DNA of 64,000 nt from Thermosinus carboxydivorans Nor1 (GTDB lineage: Bacteria > Bacillota > Negativicutes > Sporomusales > Thermosinaceae), in contig NZ_AAWL01000001.1 of NCBI RefSeq assembly GCF_000169155.1, positions 62,001-126,000 on the forward strand, in the 5' to 3' direction. The position numbers and the translations under genes are program-made. Under the pieces are notes generated by a model that saw only the letters and a program-made list of their open reading frames with translations, was not told the origin of the DNA and ran no database searches. Below are positions 9,006 through 17,256 of the stretch, piece after piece; position 1 is the stretch's first letter; every line of letters starts with the position of its first letter.

Positions 9006-12000
9006 CATGTTTTGGGCCCGGTATGGCGGGCTTTAAATAGTTTGGCAAAACGGTACTTCTGTTTTCCATCGTCCAAGAGCGAATATACTACCGGTACGAC
9101 CAGCAGTGTCAGGATGGTGGAAGTAATCAGGCCACCAATAATGGCATGGGCCATCGGCGCCCGTGCTTCAGCACCAGGTCCGATGCCGAAAGCAAGAGGC
9201 AGCATACCGAACACCATGGCCGCGGTAGTCATCATGATAGGCCGCATCCGGATGCGGGCGGCTTCCACCAGGGCGGTATCGCGGTCGATGCCTTCCGCCC
9301 GGCGCTGTTTGGTAAAGTCGATGAGCAGGATGGCGTTTTTCGTTACCAGGCCCATGAGCATGATAACCCCGATCAACGACATGATGCTGAGGTCGCTCTT
9401 CATAACCAAAAGTCCCAGGATCGCCCCGATAATCGCCAGGGGCAGCGACAGCATGATGGCAAAGGGGTCAATGTAACTTTCAAACTGGGCGGCCAGCACG
9501 AAGAAGATAAAGATGACCGCCAAGGCTAGCGCCATACCGATGCTCGTAAAGGATTCGCCCATTCGCTCGGCTTCGCCGGTGGCAACAAAACTGTACCCTG
9601 GTGGCAGCGGAATTTGCTTTAATTTTTCCGTCAACACTTTATTAAATTTGCCAAGAGAAGTCCCTTCCAGGTTGGCTGACAGCTGAATTTGTTTTTGCCG
9701 GTCATAGCGGCGGATTTCGCTCGGGCTGGTGGCATATACCGTTTCGGTTACCTGGGACAGCGGCGCCATAATGGTCTGACCGCGGCTGTCGCGGTATTTT
9801 GCGGGCAGGTAAATGCCGGATAAGTCGCTTAAGCTAACGCGGTTTTCAGGGGCAAGGCGGATGCGCACATCGAACCGGTCATCGCCGTCCTTGTACTGGC
9901 TGACTACCAGTCCGTTGAACATGGTGCGCAGTGTATCGGCCACGCTGGCCGTAGACACGCCAAGGTCGGCGGCCTGGTCATGCTTGATCCGGATCTGGGC
10001 GTCCGGTTTGCCCGGTTTATAGGTTGAGGTAACATCTACCGCTCCCGGCGTCATCTCGATGACATGCTGGGTCTGCTCGGCAATTTCGGCAAGGGTGTCC
10101 AGGTTTTCGCCCCGGATGACTAGTGTGACCGGTTTGCTTTCATTTAGTCCCGCTTTTTTGGTTACACTGACCTTCACACCCGGGATGGCGTTGAGTTTGC
10201 CGCGCAGTTCGGCGATAATCTGGTCGTCGCTGCGTTTGCGCTGCTGCTTTTCCGTCAGTCGGGTATAAATCTTAATGGTGTCGGCGTCAGCCACGCTGTA
10301 CGTCATCGTGACTTCCGGCACGGCGCGGATGATTTCCGTCAGCCGGTCGGCCAGCGCTGACGAGCCAGCCACGCTCATGCCGGCATCAACGTCGACGGTC
10401 ACGGAAAATTCGGCATTATCGGTACGGCTGATAAAGTTCGAACCCAGGAAAGGAACAAGCCCCAGGCTGGCGATAAACATCAGCACTGCCGCCGCCGCTA
10501 CCTTGCCCCGCTTGGTTAAGGCCGACGCCAAAAAAGCGCTGTACCGCTCCGTCAGGCGGTCAAAGTGCCGGTTCCACCAGGTAATGAACCGCCCCAGGGC
10601 ATTGTTTTTTTGCCCGTGGGCAATATCCAGGTAGTTGGCGGACAGCATCGGCGTGAGCGTGAATGCGACGAACAGCGATACCAGTACGCTGAACGCAACG
10701 GTAATGCCGAACTGTTTAAAGAACTGGCCGACAATGCCGCTCATCAAGCCTACCGGCACAAACACCGCCACTAAGGTAAGGGTAGTGGCCGTAACGGCCA
10801 GGCCGATTTCCTGCGTGCCTTCCAACGCAGCGGTAAATTTATCCTTGCCCATTTCCATATGGCGGACAATGTTTTCGATGACTACGATAGCGTCATCGAT
10901 TAACAGGCCAACCGCCAGGGACAGGGCCATCAGCGACATGGTGTTTAGAGTAAAATTGAGCAGTTTCATAATGAAGAAGGTGGAAATAATCGACGCCGGT
11001 ATGGCGATGGCGCTGATCATGGTGCTGCGCCAGTTGCCGAGGAACAGGAAAACGATGGCCACGGCCAGTACGCCGCCCAGCACCAGGTTGAAGATCACAT
11101 CGTCCACGGACTCCTTAATGGTCCGGGAATTATCGCGCACCAGGACAAGTTCAACCCCGGGCGGCAGGTCTTTTTTCAGCTCCTCCAGAACTTTTTTCAC
11201 ATCTTTGACGACCTGGACGGTGTTGGTTCCTGACTGCTTCATGATGTCAAGACCGATCGCTTCCCGACCGTTGAACTTGGTAATACTGGTTGGTTCCTCG
11301 GTGGTGTCCGTTACCGTGGCAATATTGGCGACATATAGCTGGACGTTGTCGCGCCGGCCGACAGGAGCGTTTAAAAAGTCTTGCACAGTTTTATAGTTGC
11401 CAGCCGTCCGCATGACCACTTCCCGGTCGCCGTGCGTGACCTTGCCTCCCGGCACTTCCAGGTTTTCGCCGCGCAGGTTGTCGACAATTTCCGGTATGGT
11501 CAGGCCGTAGGCGGCGATTTTATCTTTGTCTAAATTAATCTGGATTTCGCGCTTGCTCGCGCCGTAAACGTTAATTGCGCCAACGCCGTTAACAGTTTCC
11601 AGGCGGCGTTTGATGACATCATCGACCAAAATGGTAAGTTCGCGCACGCTCATGTTGCCGGTGACGACGACAGAAGCGATGGGCGCTTCCGACGGGTCAA
11701 ACCGCATGATGACCGGTTCATCAGCGTCCTGCGGCAGTTCGCCCCGGATGCGCCCGATCTTGTCCCGCACGTCTTGGGCGGCCGTTGCCGGCGAGGTTTC
11801 CAAGGTAAACTCAATGGTGGTGTAAGACACGCCTTCCCTGATAGTGGAATAGATGTGCTTCACGCCAGCGATAGAACTGACCGCCTCTTCCACTTTTTGG
11901 GTAATCTTTGTTTCAACCTGTTCTGGGGAGGCGCCGCGGTAGGTTACCATGACGGTAACGTAAGGAAATTCGACATTAGGCCATTCGTCGACATTGAGTG

Positions 12001-12091
12001 TTGCATAGCTGAAGAAGCCCAGGACAATAAGCGCCAAAATGGTTACTGTGGCGAAAACCGGGCGTTTTAAACTAATGCTTGTCAGTATCAT
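9005..12091 (-). CDS. RND (AcrB/HAE1-family) efflux pump inner-membrane subunit
   Basis: A 1028-residue resistance-nodulation-division transporter, normal length for AcrB/MexB. The proton-relay residues are visible in helix 4 (GLLIDDAIVVIENIVRHMEM) and helix 10 (GLVTKNAILLIDFTKQRRAEG). The N-terminus (SLKRPVFATVTILALIVLG) is the usual first membrane helix, and two large periplasmic loops follow TM1 and TM7. It forms a proton-driven tripartite pump with the adjacent periplasmic adaptor; an outer-membrane TolC-type channel is not in this window. It is the third gene of tetR-MFP-RND, 10 nt after the adaptor gene. The presence of an RND pump argues for a diderm cell. Confidence 0.95.
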   Translation of the reverse strand: MILTSISLKRPVFATVTILALIVLGFFSYATLNVDEWPNVEFPYVTVMVTYRGASPEQVETKITQKVEEAVSSIAGVKHIYSTIREGVSYTTIEFTLETSPATAAQDVRDKIGRIRGELPQDADEPVIMRFDPSEAPIASVVVTGNMSVRELTILVDDVIKRRLETVNGVGAINVYGASKREIQINLDKDKIAAYGLTIPEIVDNLRGENLEVPGGKVTHGDREVVMRTAGNYKTVQDFLNAPVGRRDNVQLYVANIATVTDTTEEPTSITKFNGREAIGLDIMKQSGTNTVQVVKDVKKVLEELKKDLPPGVELVLVRDNSRTIKESVDDVIFNLVLGGVLAVAIVFLFLGNWRSTMISAIAIPASIISTFFIMKLLNFTLNTMSLMALSLAVGLLIDDAIVVIENIVRHMEMGKDKFTAALEGTQEIGLAVTATTLTLVAVFVPVGLMSGIVGQFFKQFGITVAFSVLVSLFVAFTLTPMLSANYLDIAHGQKNNALGRFITWWNRHFDRLTERYSAFLASALTKRGKVAAAAVLMFIASLGLVPFLGSNFISRTDNAEFSVTVDVDAGMSVAGSSALADRLTEIIRAVPEVTMTYSVADADTIKIYTRLTEKQQRKRSDDQIIAELRGKLNAIPGVKVSVTKKAGLNESKPVTLVIRGENLDTLAEIAEQTQHVIEMTPGAVDVTSTYKPGKPDAQIRIKHDQAADLGVSTASVADTLRTMFNGLVVSQYKDGDDRFDVRIRLAPENRVSLSDLSGIYLPAKYRDSRGQTIMAPLSQVTETVYATSPSEIRRYDRQKQIQLSANLEGTSLGKFNKVLTEKLKQIPLPPGYSFVATGEAERMGESFTSIGMALALAVIFIFFVLAAQFESYIDPFAIMLSLPLAIIGAILGLLVMKSDLSIMSLIGVIMLMGLVTKNAILLIDFTKQRRAEGIDRDTALVEAARIRMRPIMMTTAAMVFGMLPLAFGIGPGAEARAPMAHAIIGGLITSTILTLLVVPVVYSLLDDGKQKYRFAKLFKARHTGPKT

Positions 12092-12101
12092 AGCCTTCTC
12101 C

Positions 12102-13202
12102 TTACTTTGCTACAAAGATTGCGTCACCGTCTTTAAGCTTGTTGACGTTGGTGATAGCGACAAGCTGCCCCGCCGTAAGCCCGCTTTTGATTTCAATGTA
12201 GTCACCTAACGGCGCGCCTATTTCCACCTGGCGTCTTACCGCTTTATCGCCGTCAACTACATAGACGTAGTAAAGTCCCTGCTTTTGAAAAAGGGCGGCC
12301 TGGGGAACGGTTAAAACCGGCGCTTCCTCGCCGGTAATCAGCTGTACTTTAACAAACATACCGGGTTTCAAGAGGCCCTCGGCATTATCAATGGCAATTT
12401 TGGTGCGGAACATGCGGCTCGATGCACCGGCGGCAGGGTTGATGACGGCCACCTTGCCGGTAAAAGTGCGGCCGGGATAGGCGTCAACCGTGATTTCGGC
12501 CGTTTGTCCGACCCGCACCGCCCCCGCGTCTTTTTGCTCAATATTGACGACGGCATAGACATTGTTAATGTCTTCAACCGTTAAAAGCTGCATTCCCGCT
12601 GCCACCACCTGGCCGATGGTAGCTGTTTTGTTGGCAACTATGCCGTCGACCGGCGCGGTGACGGTAGCATAACCGTACTGTTGCCGGGCGCTGGACAGAT
12701 TGGCGTAAGCGCTGGACAGGTCGGCCTGCGCCACTTTGAGGCGAGTTTCCACGCTGTCGAGCATTTGGCGGGAAATGGCGTTTTGCTGATAAAGCGTCAA
12801 ATAGCGCTGATAGTCGGCCTGCACATTGTCGTAGTTGGCCTGCGCCCGCGTTACGGCGTCCTGGGCCATCCGGACGGCATTGGCCAGCTCGACGCTTTCC
12901 AGCGTGACAAGGGGCTGGCCGGCGGTAACGCGCTGGCCGTCCTGAACCAGCACCTGCTCGATGCGGCCGGCGATTTTGGCGCTTACGGTCGCTGATGTTT
13001 CGCCTTCAATCGTGCCGGTAAGGGTAATCTTGGGTACCTTGCCCCGCATGCTTGCCTCGGCTACCGTTACGGCAAGGGCGGAGGCGGCCGGCGCTTCTTT
13101 TTGGGCCTGGCCAATCGGGATTATTCCTTTCTGCACGGCAAGGATAAGGGCGATAGCCGCCATAATCGGCACAATCCAGTATTTTCGTTTAAATCCTCTC
13201 AC
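12102..13202 (-). CDS. RND periplasmic adaptor (membrane fusion protein)
   Basis: A 366-residue HlyD/AcrA-type adaptor. The N-terminus (MRGFKRKYWIVPIMAAIALI) is a signal-anchor helix without a lipobox Cys. A barrel-sandwich half-motif (AKIAGRIEQVLVQDGQRVTAGQ) precedes a coiled-coil hairpin at about residues 105-170. The second lipoyl half (ATVTAPVDGIVANKTATIGQ), a beta-barrel domain (NVYAVVNIEQKDAGAV) and a membrane-proximal domain follow. It links the RND pump to an outer-membrane channel. The GTG start overlaps the tetR stop (GTGA), so the gene is translationally coupled to its regulator. Confidence 0.93.
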   Translation of the reverse strand: MRGFKRKYWIVPIMAAIALILAVQKGIIPIGQAQKEAPAASALAVTVAEASMRGKVPKITLTGTIEGETSATVSAKIAGRIEQVLVQDGQRVTAGQPLVTLESVELANAVRMAQDAVTRAQANYDNVQADYQRYLTLYQQNAISRQMLDSVETRLKVAQADLSSAYANLSSARQQYGYATVTAPVDGIVANKTATIGQVVAAGMQLLTVEDINNVYAVVNIEQKDAGAVRVGQTAEITVDAYPGRTFTGKVAVINPAAGASSRMFRTKIAIDNAEGLLKPGMFVKVQLITGEEAPVLTVPQAALFQKQGLYYVYVVDGDKAVRRQVEIGAPLGDYIEIKSGLTAGQLVAITNVNKLKDGDAIFVAK

Positions 13203-13771
13203 TGATTGTCACTCTCCCCAGCCTTTGTCAGTACACCGTTTAAAAATACATCGGTCACGGCATCCAGTGCTTCGGAAAGACTAAGATTGTTTTCCGCTAG
13301 AAAACGGTAATCGAGCAATTCGCCGACAGCGCCGAGCAACATCTGGGCTGCTACCCGGCTGTGAATCGGCCGGATGAAGCCTTCTCTTTTGCCAGCCTCC
13401 AAAAGGTTCATAACAACTGCCGTGTGTTCCCGGCGGTACCGTTCGATTTTTTGCCATTCCTGAGGTCTGAACTTTTTAATATCCTCCATGACCCAATCGT
13501 TGATTTTGCCAAACAATTTCGGCCTTACGGTCAACACGGCAGCAAGCAGCCGGGGAAACGGCTCGGCACTGGCAAGGATTTGCTCCTTCTGGGCCACCAT
13601 ATCAGCTAAGGCGGCATCAATAATTGCCGCAATTAATGCATCCTTGGACGGATAATATTGGTACAGCGTTTTTTTGCTAATGCCGAGCCGCGCCGCGACC
13701 GCATCGACGGTGAATTTTACGCCCCGTTCGTTCATTTCCTGAGCAGCGGCTGCCAATATGCGTTCTTTCAT
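13199..13771 (-). CDS. TetR-family repressor of the efflux operon
   Basis: A 190-residue TetR regulator. The N-terminal helix-turn-helix reads VDAVAARLGISKKTLYQYYP then SKDALI, and a ligand-binding helical domain follows. The ATG at 13771 sits 6 nt after GGGAGGAG; an upstream in-frame ATG would add 15 residues without a ribosome site. It is the first gene of an operon with the adaptor and RND pump, and probably represses all three. An inverted repeat over the -10 of its own promoter (13822-13847) is a good operator candidate. The inducer is not predictable. Confidence 0.92.
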   Translation of the reverse strand: MKERILAAAAQEMNERGVKFTVDAVAARLGISKKTLYQYYPSKDALIAAIIDAALADMVAQKEQILASAEPFPRLLAAVLTVRPKLFGKINDWVMEDIKKFRPQEWQKIERYRREHTAVVMNLLEAGKREGFIRPIHSRVAAQMLLGAVGELLDYRFLAENNLSLSEALDAVTDVFLNGVLTKAGESDNQ

Positions 13772-13821
13772 CACTTCTCCTCCCAAGCCGTTTATATGTA
13801 TGGATTTTTCTGTCAACGAAG

Positions 13822-13864
13822 GAAACTATTTTTGTTTTTATAGTTTCTAAATTGATATTAGCAA
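13822..13864 (-). promoter_or_regulatory. tetR operon promoter with overlapping inverted-repeat operator
   Basis: Read on the minus strand, TTGCTA (13864-13859) and TATAAA (13842-13837) are spaced by 16 bp. GAAACTAT (13822-13829) and ATAGTTTC (13840-13847) form an 8-bp inverted repeat with a 10-bp centre that covers the -10. A further AAACTAT half-site lies at 13863-13869 over the -35. This arrangement is typical of TetR autorepression. Confidence 0.6.
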
Positions 13865-14010
13865 ACTATGCGCACAGAGGCAAGCTTTTTTTATGTGACA
13901 CACTGTACCCGTGATACGCTGGTGCCCCAAAATAAGGTCAGGCTGTGGGGTGCCCGGCAAGCGGCAGCGGAATACAATGTAGCAGACATGGCGACAAGGG
14001 GCGAGAAAAC

Positions 14011-14979
14011 ATGAGCATGCAAAAGCGGTTTAGCCGGTGGAACGAATGGCTGGCCCGGCGGATGTTTTTGCTGGTGCTATTGGCGTTGGGCCTTGGTTTT
14101 AGTGTGAAGCTGCCGGCAGGGCCGGCTGTTAAAGGGACGGTGATTGTCCTTTTTGCTTACATGACTTTCGTTACTTCCATCGGCGTTAGTTTTCGTCAGT
14201 TTTTTCGCGTTCTCAGCCGCCCATGGGTGCCGCTGTGGGTGCTTGTTCTTGTCCACGTTGTTACACCGCTGGTGGCGTGGGGGGCGGGCCAGCTTTTTTA
14301 TCCCGATGATGCCCAGCTGCGCCTGGGCTATCTTATCGGTGCCTCTATTCCCATTGGCGTAACGTCGATAATCTGGACATCGCTTACAAAGGGCAATTTG
14401 GCCGTGTCGTTGGTGGCGGTTACTCTCGATACCCTGGCAGCCCCGGTGCTGTATCCGCTGTTTTTCAAGGTAGTGGCCGGGCAGGCGCTGGCTTTTGATT
14501 TTGCCGGCATGGTATTGGAACTTCTGGGGATGATTACCATCCCCAGTCTGGCGGGTATGGCCCTCCATGATGCAGGGGGCGGCCGGTTTGCCCGGTTTGC
14601 CAAAACGGCCGGCGGCTGCAGCGCGAAAGTAGCTTTTTTTCTCGTTGTCTTTATTAACGCCTCGCTGGTGGCCCCGGCAATGGAGTGGAGCCTGACGCTG
14701 CTAAAAATGCTGCTGGTCAGCTTGCTGATGGTGACCGCCGCCTATGCGGTGGGTTTTCTTGGCTCCTTCTTCTTACGGGTGCGGTCGCGCGACATTGTCA
14801 TGGCCATGATTTACAATGTGGGCCTGCGTAATATCGCTTTTGGCCTGGTGGTAGCGTTAACGTACTTTCCGCCGGTGGTGGCGGTGCCGGTGACGCTGTT
14901 TATGCTGTATCAGCAACCGCTGGCTACCATTATTCCCTATTTGTTTGCCCGGTTTGACCGCCTGTGTCGGTCGGAATAA
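14011..14979 (+). CDS. Bile acid:Na+ symporter (BASS) family transporter
   Basis: A 322-residue polytopic membrane protein with about 9-10 helices, of the BASS family (YocS/PanS-like). Motifs include LGYLIGASIPIGVTSIIWTS and YNVGLRNIAFGLVVAL, which line the sodium and substrate site in this fold. The ATG at 14011 follows AAGGGGCGAG; a longer upstream frame lacks hydrophobicity or a site. Bacterial relatives move bile acids, pantoate, 2-oxoacids or other organic anions. It is transcribed divergently from the tetR operon and is probably monocistronic. The substrate is not determinable here. Confidence 0.85.
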   Translation: MSMQKRFSRWNEWLARRMFLLVLLALGLGFSVKLPAGPAVKGTVIVLFAYMTFVTSIGVSFRQFFRVLSRPWVPLWVLVLVHVVTPLVAWGAGQLFYPDDAQLRLGYLIGASIPIGVTSIIWTSLTKGNLAVSLVAVTLDTLAAPVLYPLFFKVVAGQALAFDFAGMVLELLGMITIPSLAGMALHDAGGGRFARFAKTAGGCSAKVAFFLVVFINASLVAPAMEWSLTLLKMLLVSLLMVTAAYAVGFLGSFFLRVRSRDIVMAMIYNVGLRNIAFGLVVALTYFPPVVAVPVTLFMLYQQPLATIIPYLFARFDRLCRSE

Positions 14980-15143
14980 ACCCGGCTGGGAACAGGCTTT
15001 TGCCAGGGCAAAGCGGTTCACTATTAGGTTACGGCCATAATCGGGGCGGTGGCAGCGGAATAATAAAAGGAAGCAGGAGCGAGGATAGTCAACAGGGAAT
15101 TGATGGAGAGTGACAATATTGTTGCCGCAAAGGACGGAGATAG

Positions 15144-16517
15144 ATGAAATTACCGCAGGTTTTTCTGGAAAAAATGCAGGATCTGCTGGGCGGCGAATTC
15201 GCCGCTTTTCGCCAGAGCTATGAGCAGCCGCGGGCGGCGGGGCTTCGGGCGAACAGCCTGAAAGTGACGGCGGCAAATCTGCGCGAGCTTTTGCCGTTTG
15301 CCGTCGAGCCGGTGCCATGGTGCCCGGACGGCTTTTATTACGATGATACCGCTGTACGGCCGGCCAAACACCCCTACTTTTATGCCGGACTGTATTATAT
15401 CCAGGAACCGAGCGCCATGCTGCCGGCCCAGATGCTGTCCGCCCAGCCGGGAGAGCGGGTGCTCGACCTGTGCGCCGCCCCGGGCGGCAAGTCGGTGCAG
15501 CTTGCCGGTCAATTGGCGCGGCAAGGACTACTCGTTGCCAACGACATTCATCCGCAGCGGGCGAAGGCGCTGCTAAAAAATCTCGAGCGGTGCGGCGCCG
15601 TTAACGCCGTGGTGTGTAATGAAACGCCTGACCGTTTGGCCCGAGTCTTCACCGGCTTTTTCGATAAAATTTTGGTCGACGCCCCCTGCTCCGGGGAAGG
15701 CATGTTCCGCAAAGACCCGGACATGGTCCGGGCATGGAGCGAGCAGGCGGTGACCAAATACGCCGCCTGGCAGGCGGACATCCTTCGCCATGTCCCGGCC
15801 ATGCTGCGCCCCGGCGGCACGGTTGTATACTCAACATGCACCTTCTCGCCCGAAGAAAATGAGGAACAGATAGGCCGGTTTCTCGTCGGCCATCCGGATT
15901 TCGCGTTAGAAGGCAGCGAGCGGCTGTGGCCTCATAAGGTACGGGGCGAAGGGCATTTTGCGGCCAAAATGACCCGCCGACAGACGTCTGCCGGGGACGA
16001 GCCTGTTTCGGCGTTGCCCCGGCGGACGCCGCTTGCACCGGCGGTGCGGCAGGCGCTGGCTGACTTTGCCCGTCAGGTATGGGGTCACGCCGACGCCTGG
16101 GCAGCGTGGCTGCCGGAGGACGGTACGGTTGTTGAGCGGGCCGGCCATGTCCTGTGGGAAAGCGCTGCTCTTCCTGACTTAAAAGGGCTAAAAATCTTGC
16201 GTTCCGGCTGGCTGCTCGGCACGGTGGAAAAGGGGCGGTTTCGCCCCAGTCAGGCGCTGGCCCTTGGTTTGCCAGAGCCGGCCGTCGCCAATGCCCGGCA
16301 GCGCTGTGACTTTACTGCCCGGGATGAAGCGGGGCGGTATGCCGCCGTCCGCTATTTGCGCGGCGAGACCGTCCAAGTGGACGAACGGGATTGGCCGGCC
16401 GGCTGGCATCTGGTGACGGTGGACGGCTTCGCCTTGGGGTGGGCTAAGGGCGCCGGCGGCTGGCTGAAAAACGAATATCCTCCCGGCTGGCGCTGGGAGG
16501 ACGGGGAGGAAGGATGA
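15144..16517 (+). CDS. RsmF-like 16S rRNA m5C methyltransferase (NOL1/NOP2/Sun family)
   Basis: A 457-residue SAM-dependent RNA cytosine-5 methyltransferase. The SAM motif VLDLCAAPGGKSVQLA, the VDAPCSGEGMFRKDP motif and the YSTCTFSPEENEEQ motif supply the two cysteines used in catalysis and product release. The extra C-terminal part (about 300-457) contains a ferredoxin-like and PUA-like RNA-binding tail, as in RsmF/YebU rather than RsmB. Start ATG follows GGACGGAG. It is 1 nt upstream of an rRNA pseudouridine synthase gene, forming an rRNA-modification pair. Confidence 0.92.
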   Translation: MKLPQVFLEKMQDLLGGEFAAFRQSYEQPRAAGLRANSLKVTAANLRELLPFAVEPVPWCPDGFYYDDTAVRPAKHPYFYAGLYYIQEPSAMLPAQMLSAQPGERVLDLCAAPGGKSVQLAGQLARQGLLVANDIHPQRAKALLKNLERCGAVNAVVCNETPDRLARVFTGFFDKILVDAPCSGEGMFRKDPDMVRAWSEQAVTKYAAWQADILRHVPAMLRPGGTVVYSTCTFSPEENEEQIGRFLVGHPDFALEGSERLWPHKVRGEGHFAAKMTRRQTSAGDEPVSALPRRTPLAPAVRQALADFARQVWGHADAWAAWLPEDGTVVERAGHVLWESAALPDLKGLKILRSGWLLGTVEKGRFRPSQALALGLPEPAVANARQRCDFTARDEAGRYAAVRYLRGETVQVDERDWPAGWHLVTVDGFALGWAKGAGGWLKNEYPPGWRWEDGEEG

Positions 16518-16518
16518 G

Positions 16519-17256
16519 ATGGCCGGCAAAGAGCGGCAGCGGCTGGACAAAGTGCTGGCTCATTTGGGTTATGGTTCACGGCGGGAAATTAAAAAAATGG
16601 TAAAGGCCGAGCGTGTCATCGTCAACGGCGCGGTTGTCCGCGACCCGGAGCTGCATGTTTTTCCCTGGCAGGATCGCATCGAAGTGGATGGTGAGCCCAT
16701 CCATTACCGTGAATATATTTATTTAATGATGAATAAGCCCCAGGGCGTACTATCGGCCACCGAGGATGCGGCCGGTAAAGTGGTGGTCGACCTGCTGCGG
16801 CCCGAGCATAAGGCTTTTGCCCCCTTTCCTGTCGGCAGGCTGGATAAGGATACCGAGGGACTGCTGCTATTGACCAACGATGGCCAGCTGGCCCACCGGT
16901 TGCTTGCGCCGAAAAAGCATGTGCCGAAGCGTTACTACGCCCGAGTGAAGGGCGTAGTAACCGATGAGGACAAGGGAGCTTTCCAGGCTGGCATTACGCT
17001 CGACGACGGCTACCGAACGCTGCCGGCCGAGCTAACCATTTTGCACGCCGGTCCGGTGTCGGAGGTCGAACTGGTCATATATGAAGGTAAATTCCATCAG
17101 GTTAAGCGCATGTTTGCCGCCCGAGGGAAAACGGTTACTTACCTCAAACGGCTGGCCATGGGAGCATTGGTTTTGGACGAAAAATTAGCTCCCGGCGAGT
17201 ACCGGGAGCTGACAGCAGACGAACTGGCGTCGCTCGGCGCAGTTCAAGTTTCGTAG
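16519..17256 (+). CDS. RsuA-family 16S rRNA pseudouridine synthase
   Basis: A 245-residue pseudouridine synthase. An N-terminal S4 RNA-binding domain (RLDKVLAHLGYGSRREIKKM) precedes the catalytic domain with the nucleophile Asp in FPVGRLDKDTEGLLLLTNDG and the closing KFHQVKRMFAARGK motif. Length and motif set fit RsuA (pseudouridine 516 of 16S rRNA) better than RluB/E. It is coupled to the preceding methyltransferase. Its 3' end overlaps the convergent amidohydrolase gene by 13 bp, and its coding sequence contains a hairpin that probably terminates that minus-strand gene. Confidence 0.92.
   Translation: MAGKERQRLDKVLAHLGYGSRREIKKMVKAERVIVNGAVVRDPELHVFPWQDRIEVDGEPIHYREYIYLMMNKPQGVLSATEDAAGKVVVDLLRPEHKAFAPFPVGRLDKDTEGLLLLTNDGQLAHRLLAPKKHVPKRYYARVKGVVTDEDKGAFQAGITLDDGYRTLPAELTILHAGPVSEVELVIYEGKFHQVKRMFAARGKTVTYLKRLAMGALVLDEKLAPGEYRELTADELASLGAVQVS
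17177..17210 (-). terminator. Minus-strand terminator embedded in the rsuA coding sequence
   Basis: On the minus strand AGCTCCCGG (17210-17202) pairs with CCGGGAGCT (17195-17187) and is followed by AATTTTTCG. It lies 34 nt past the amidohydrolase stop. On the + strand the hairpin lacks a T-run, so rsuA is not prematurely ended. Confidence 0.65.
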
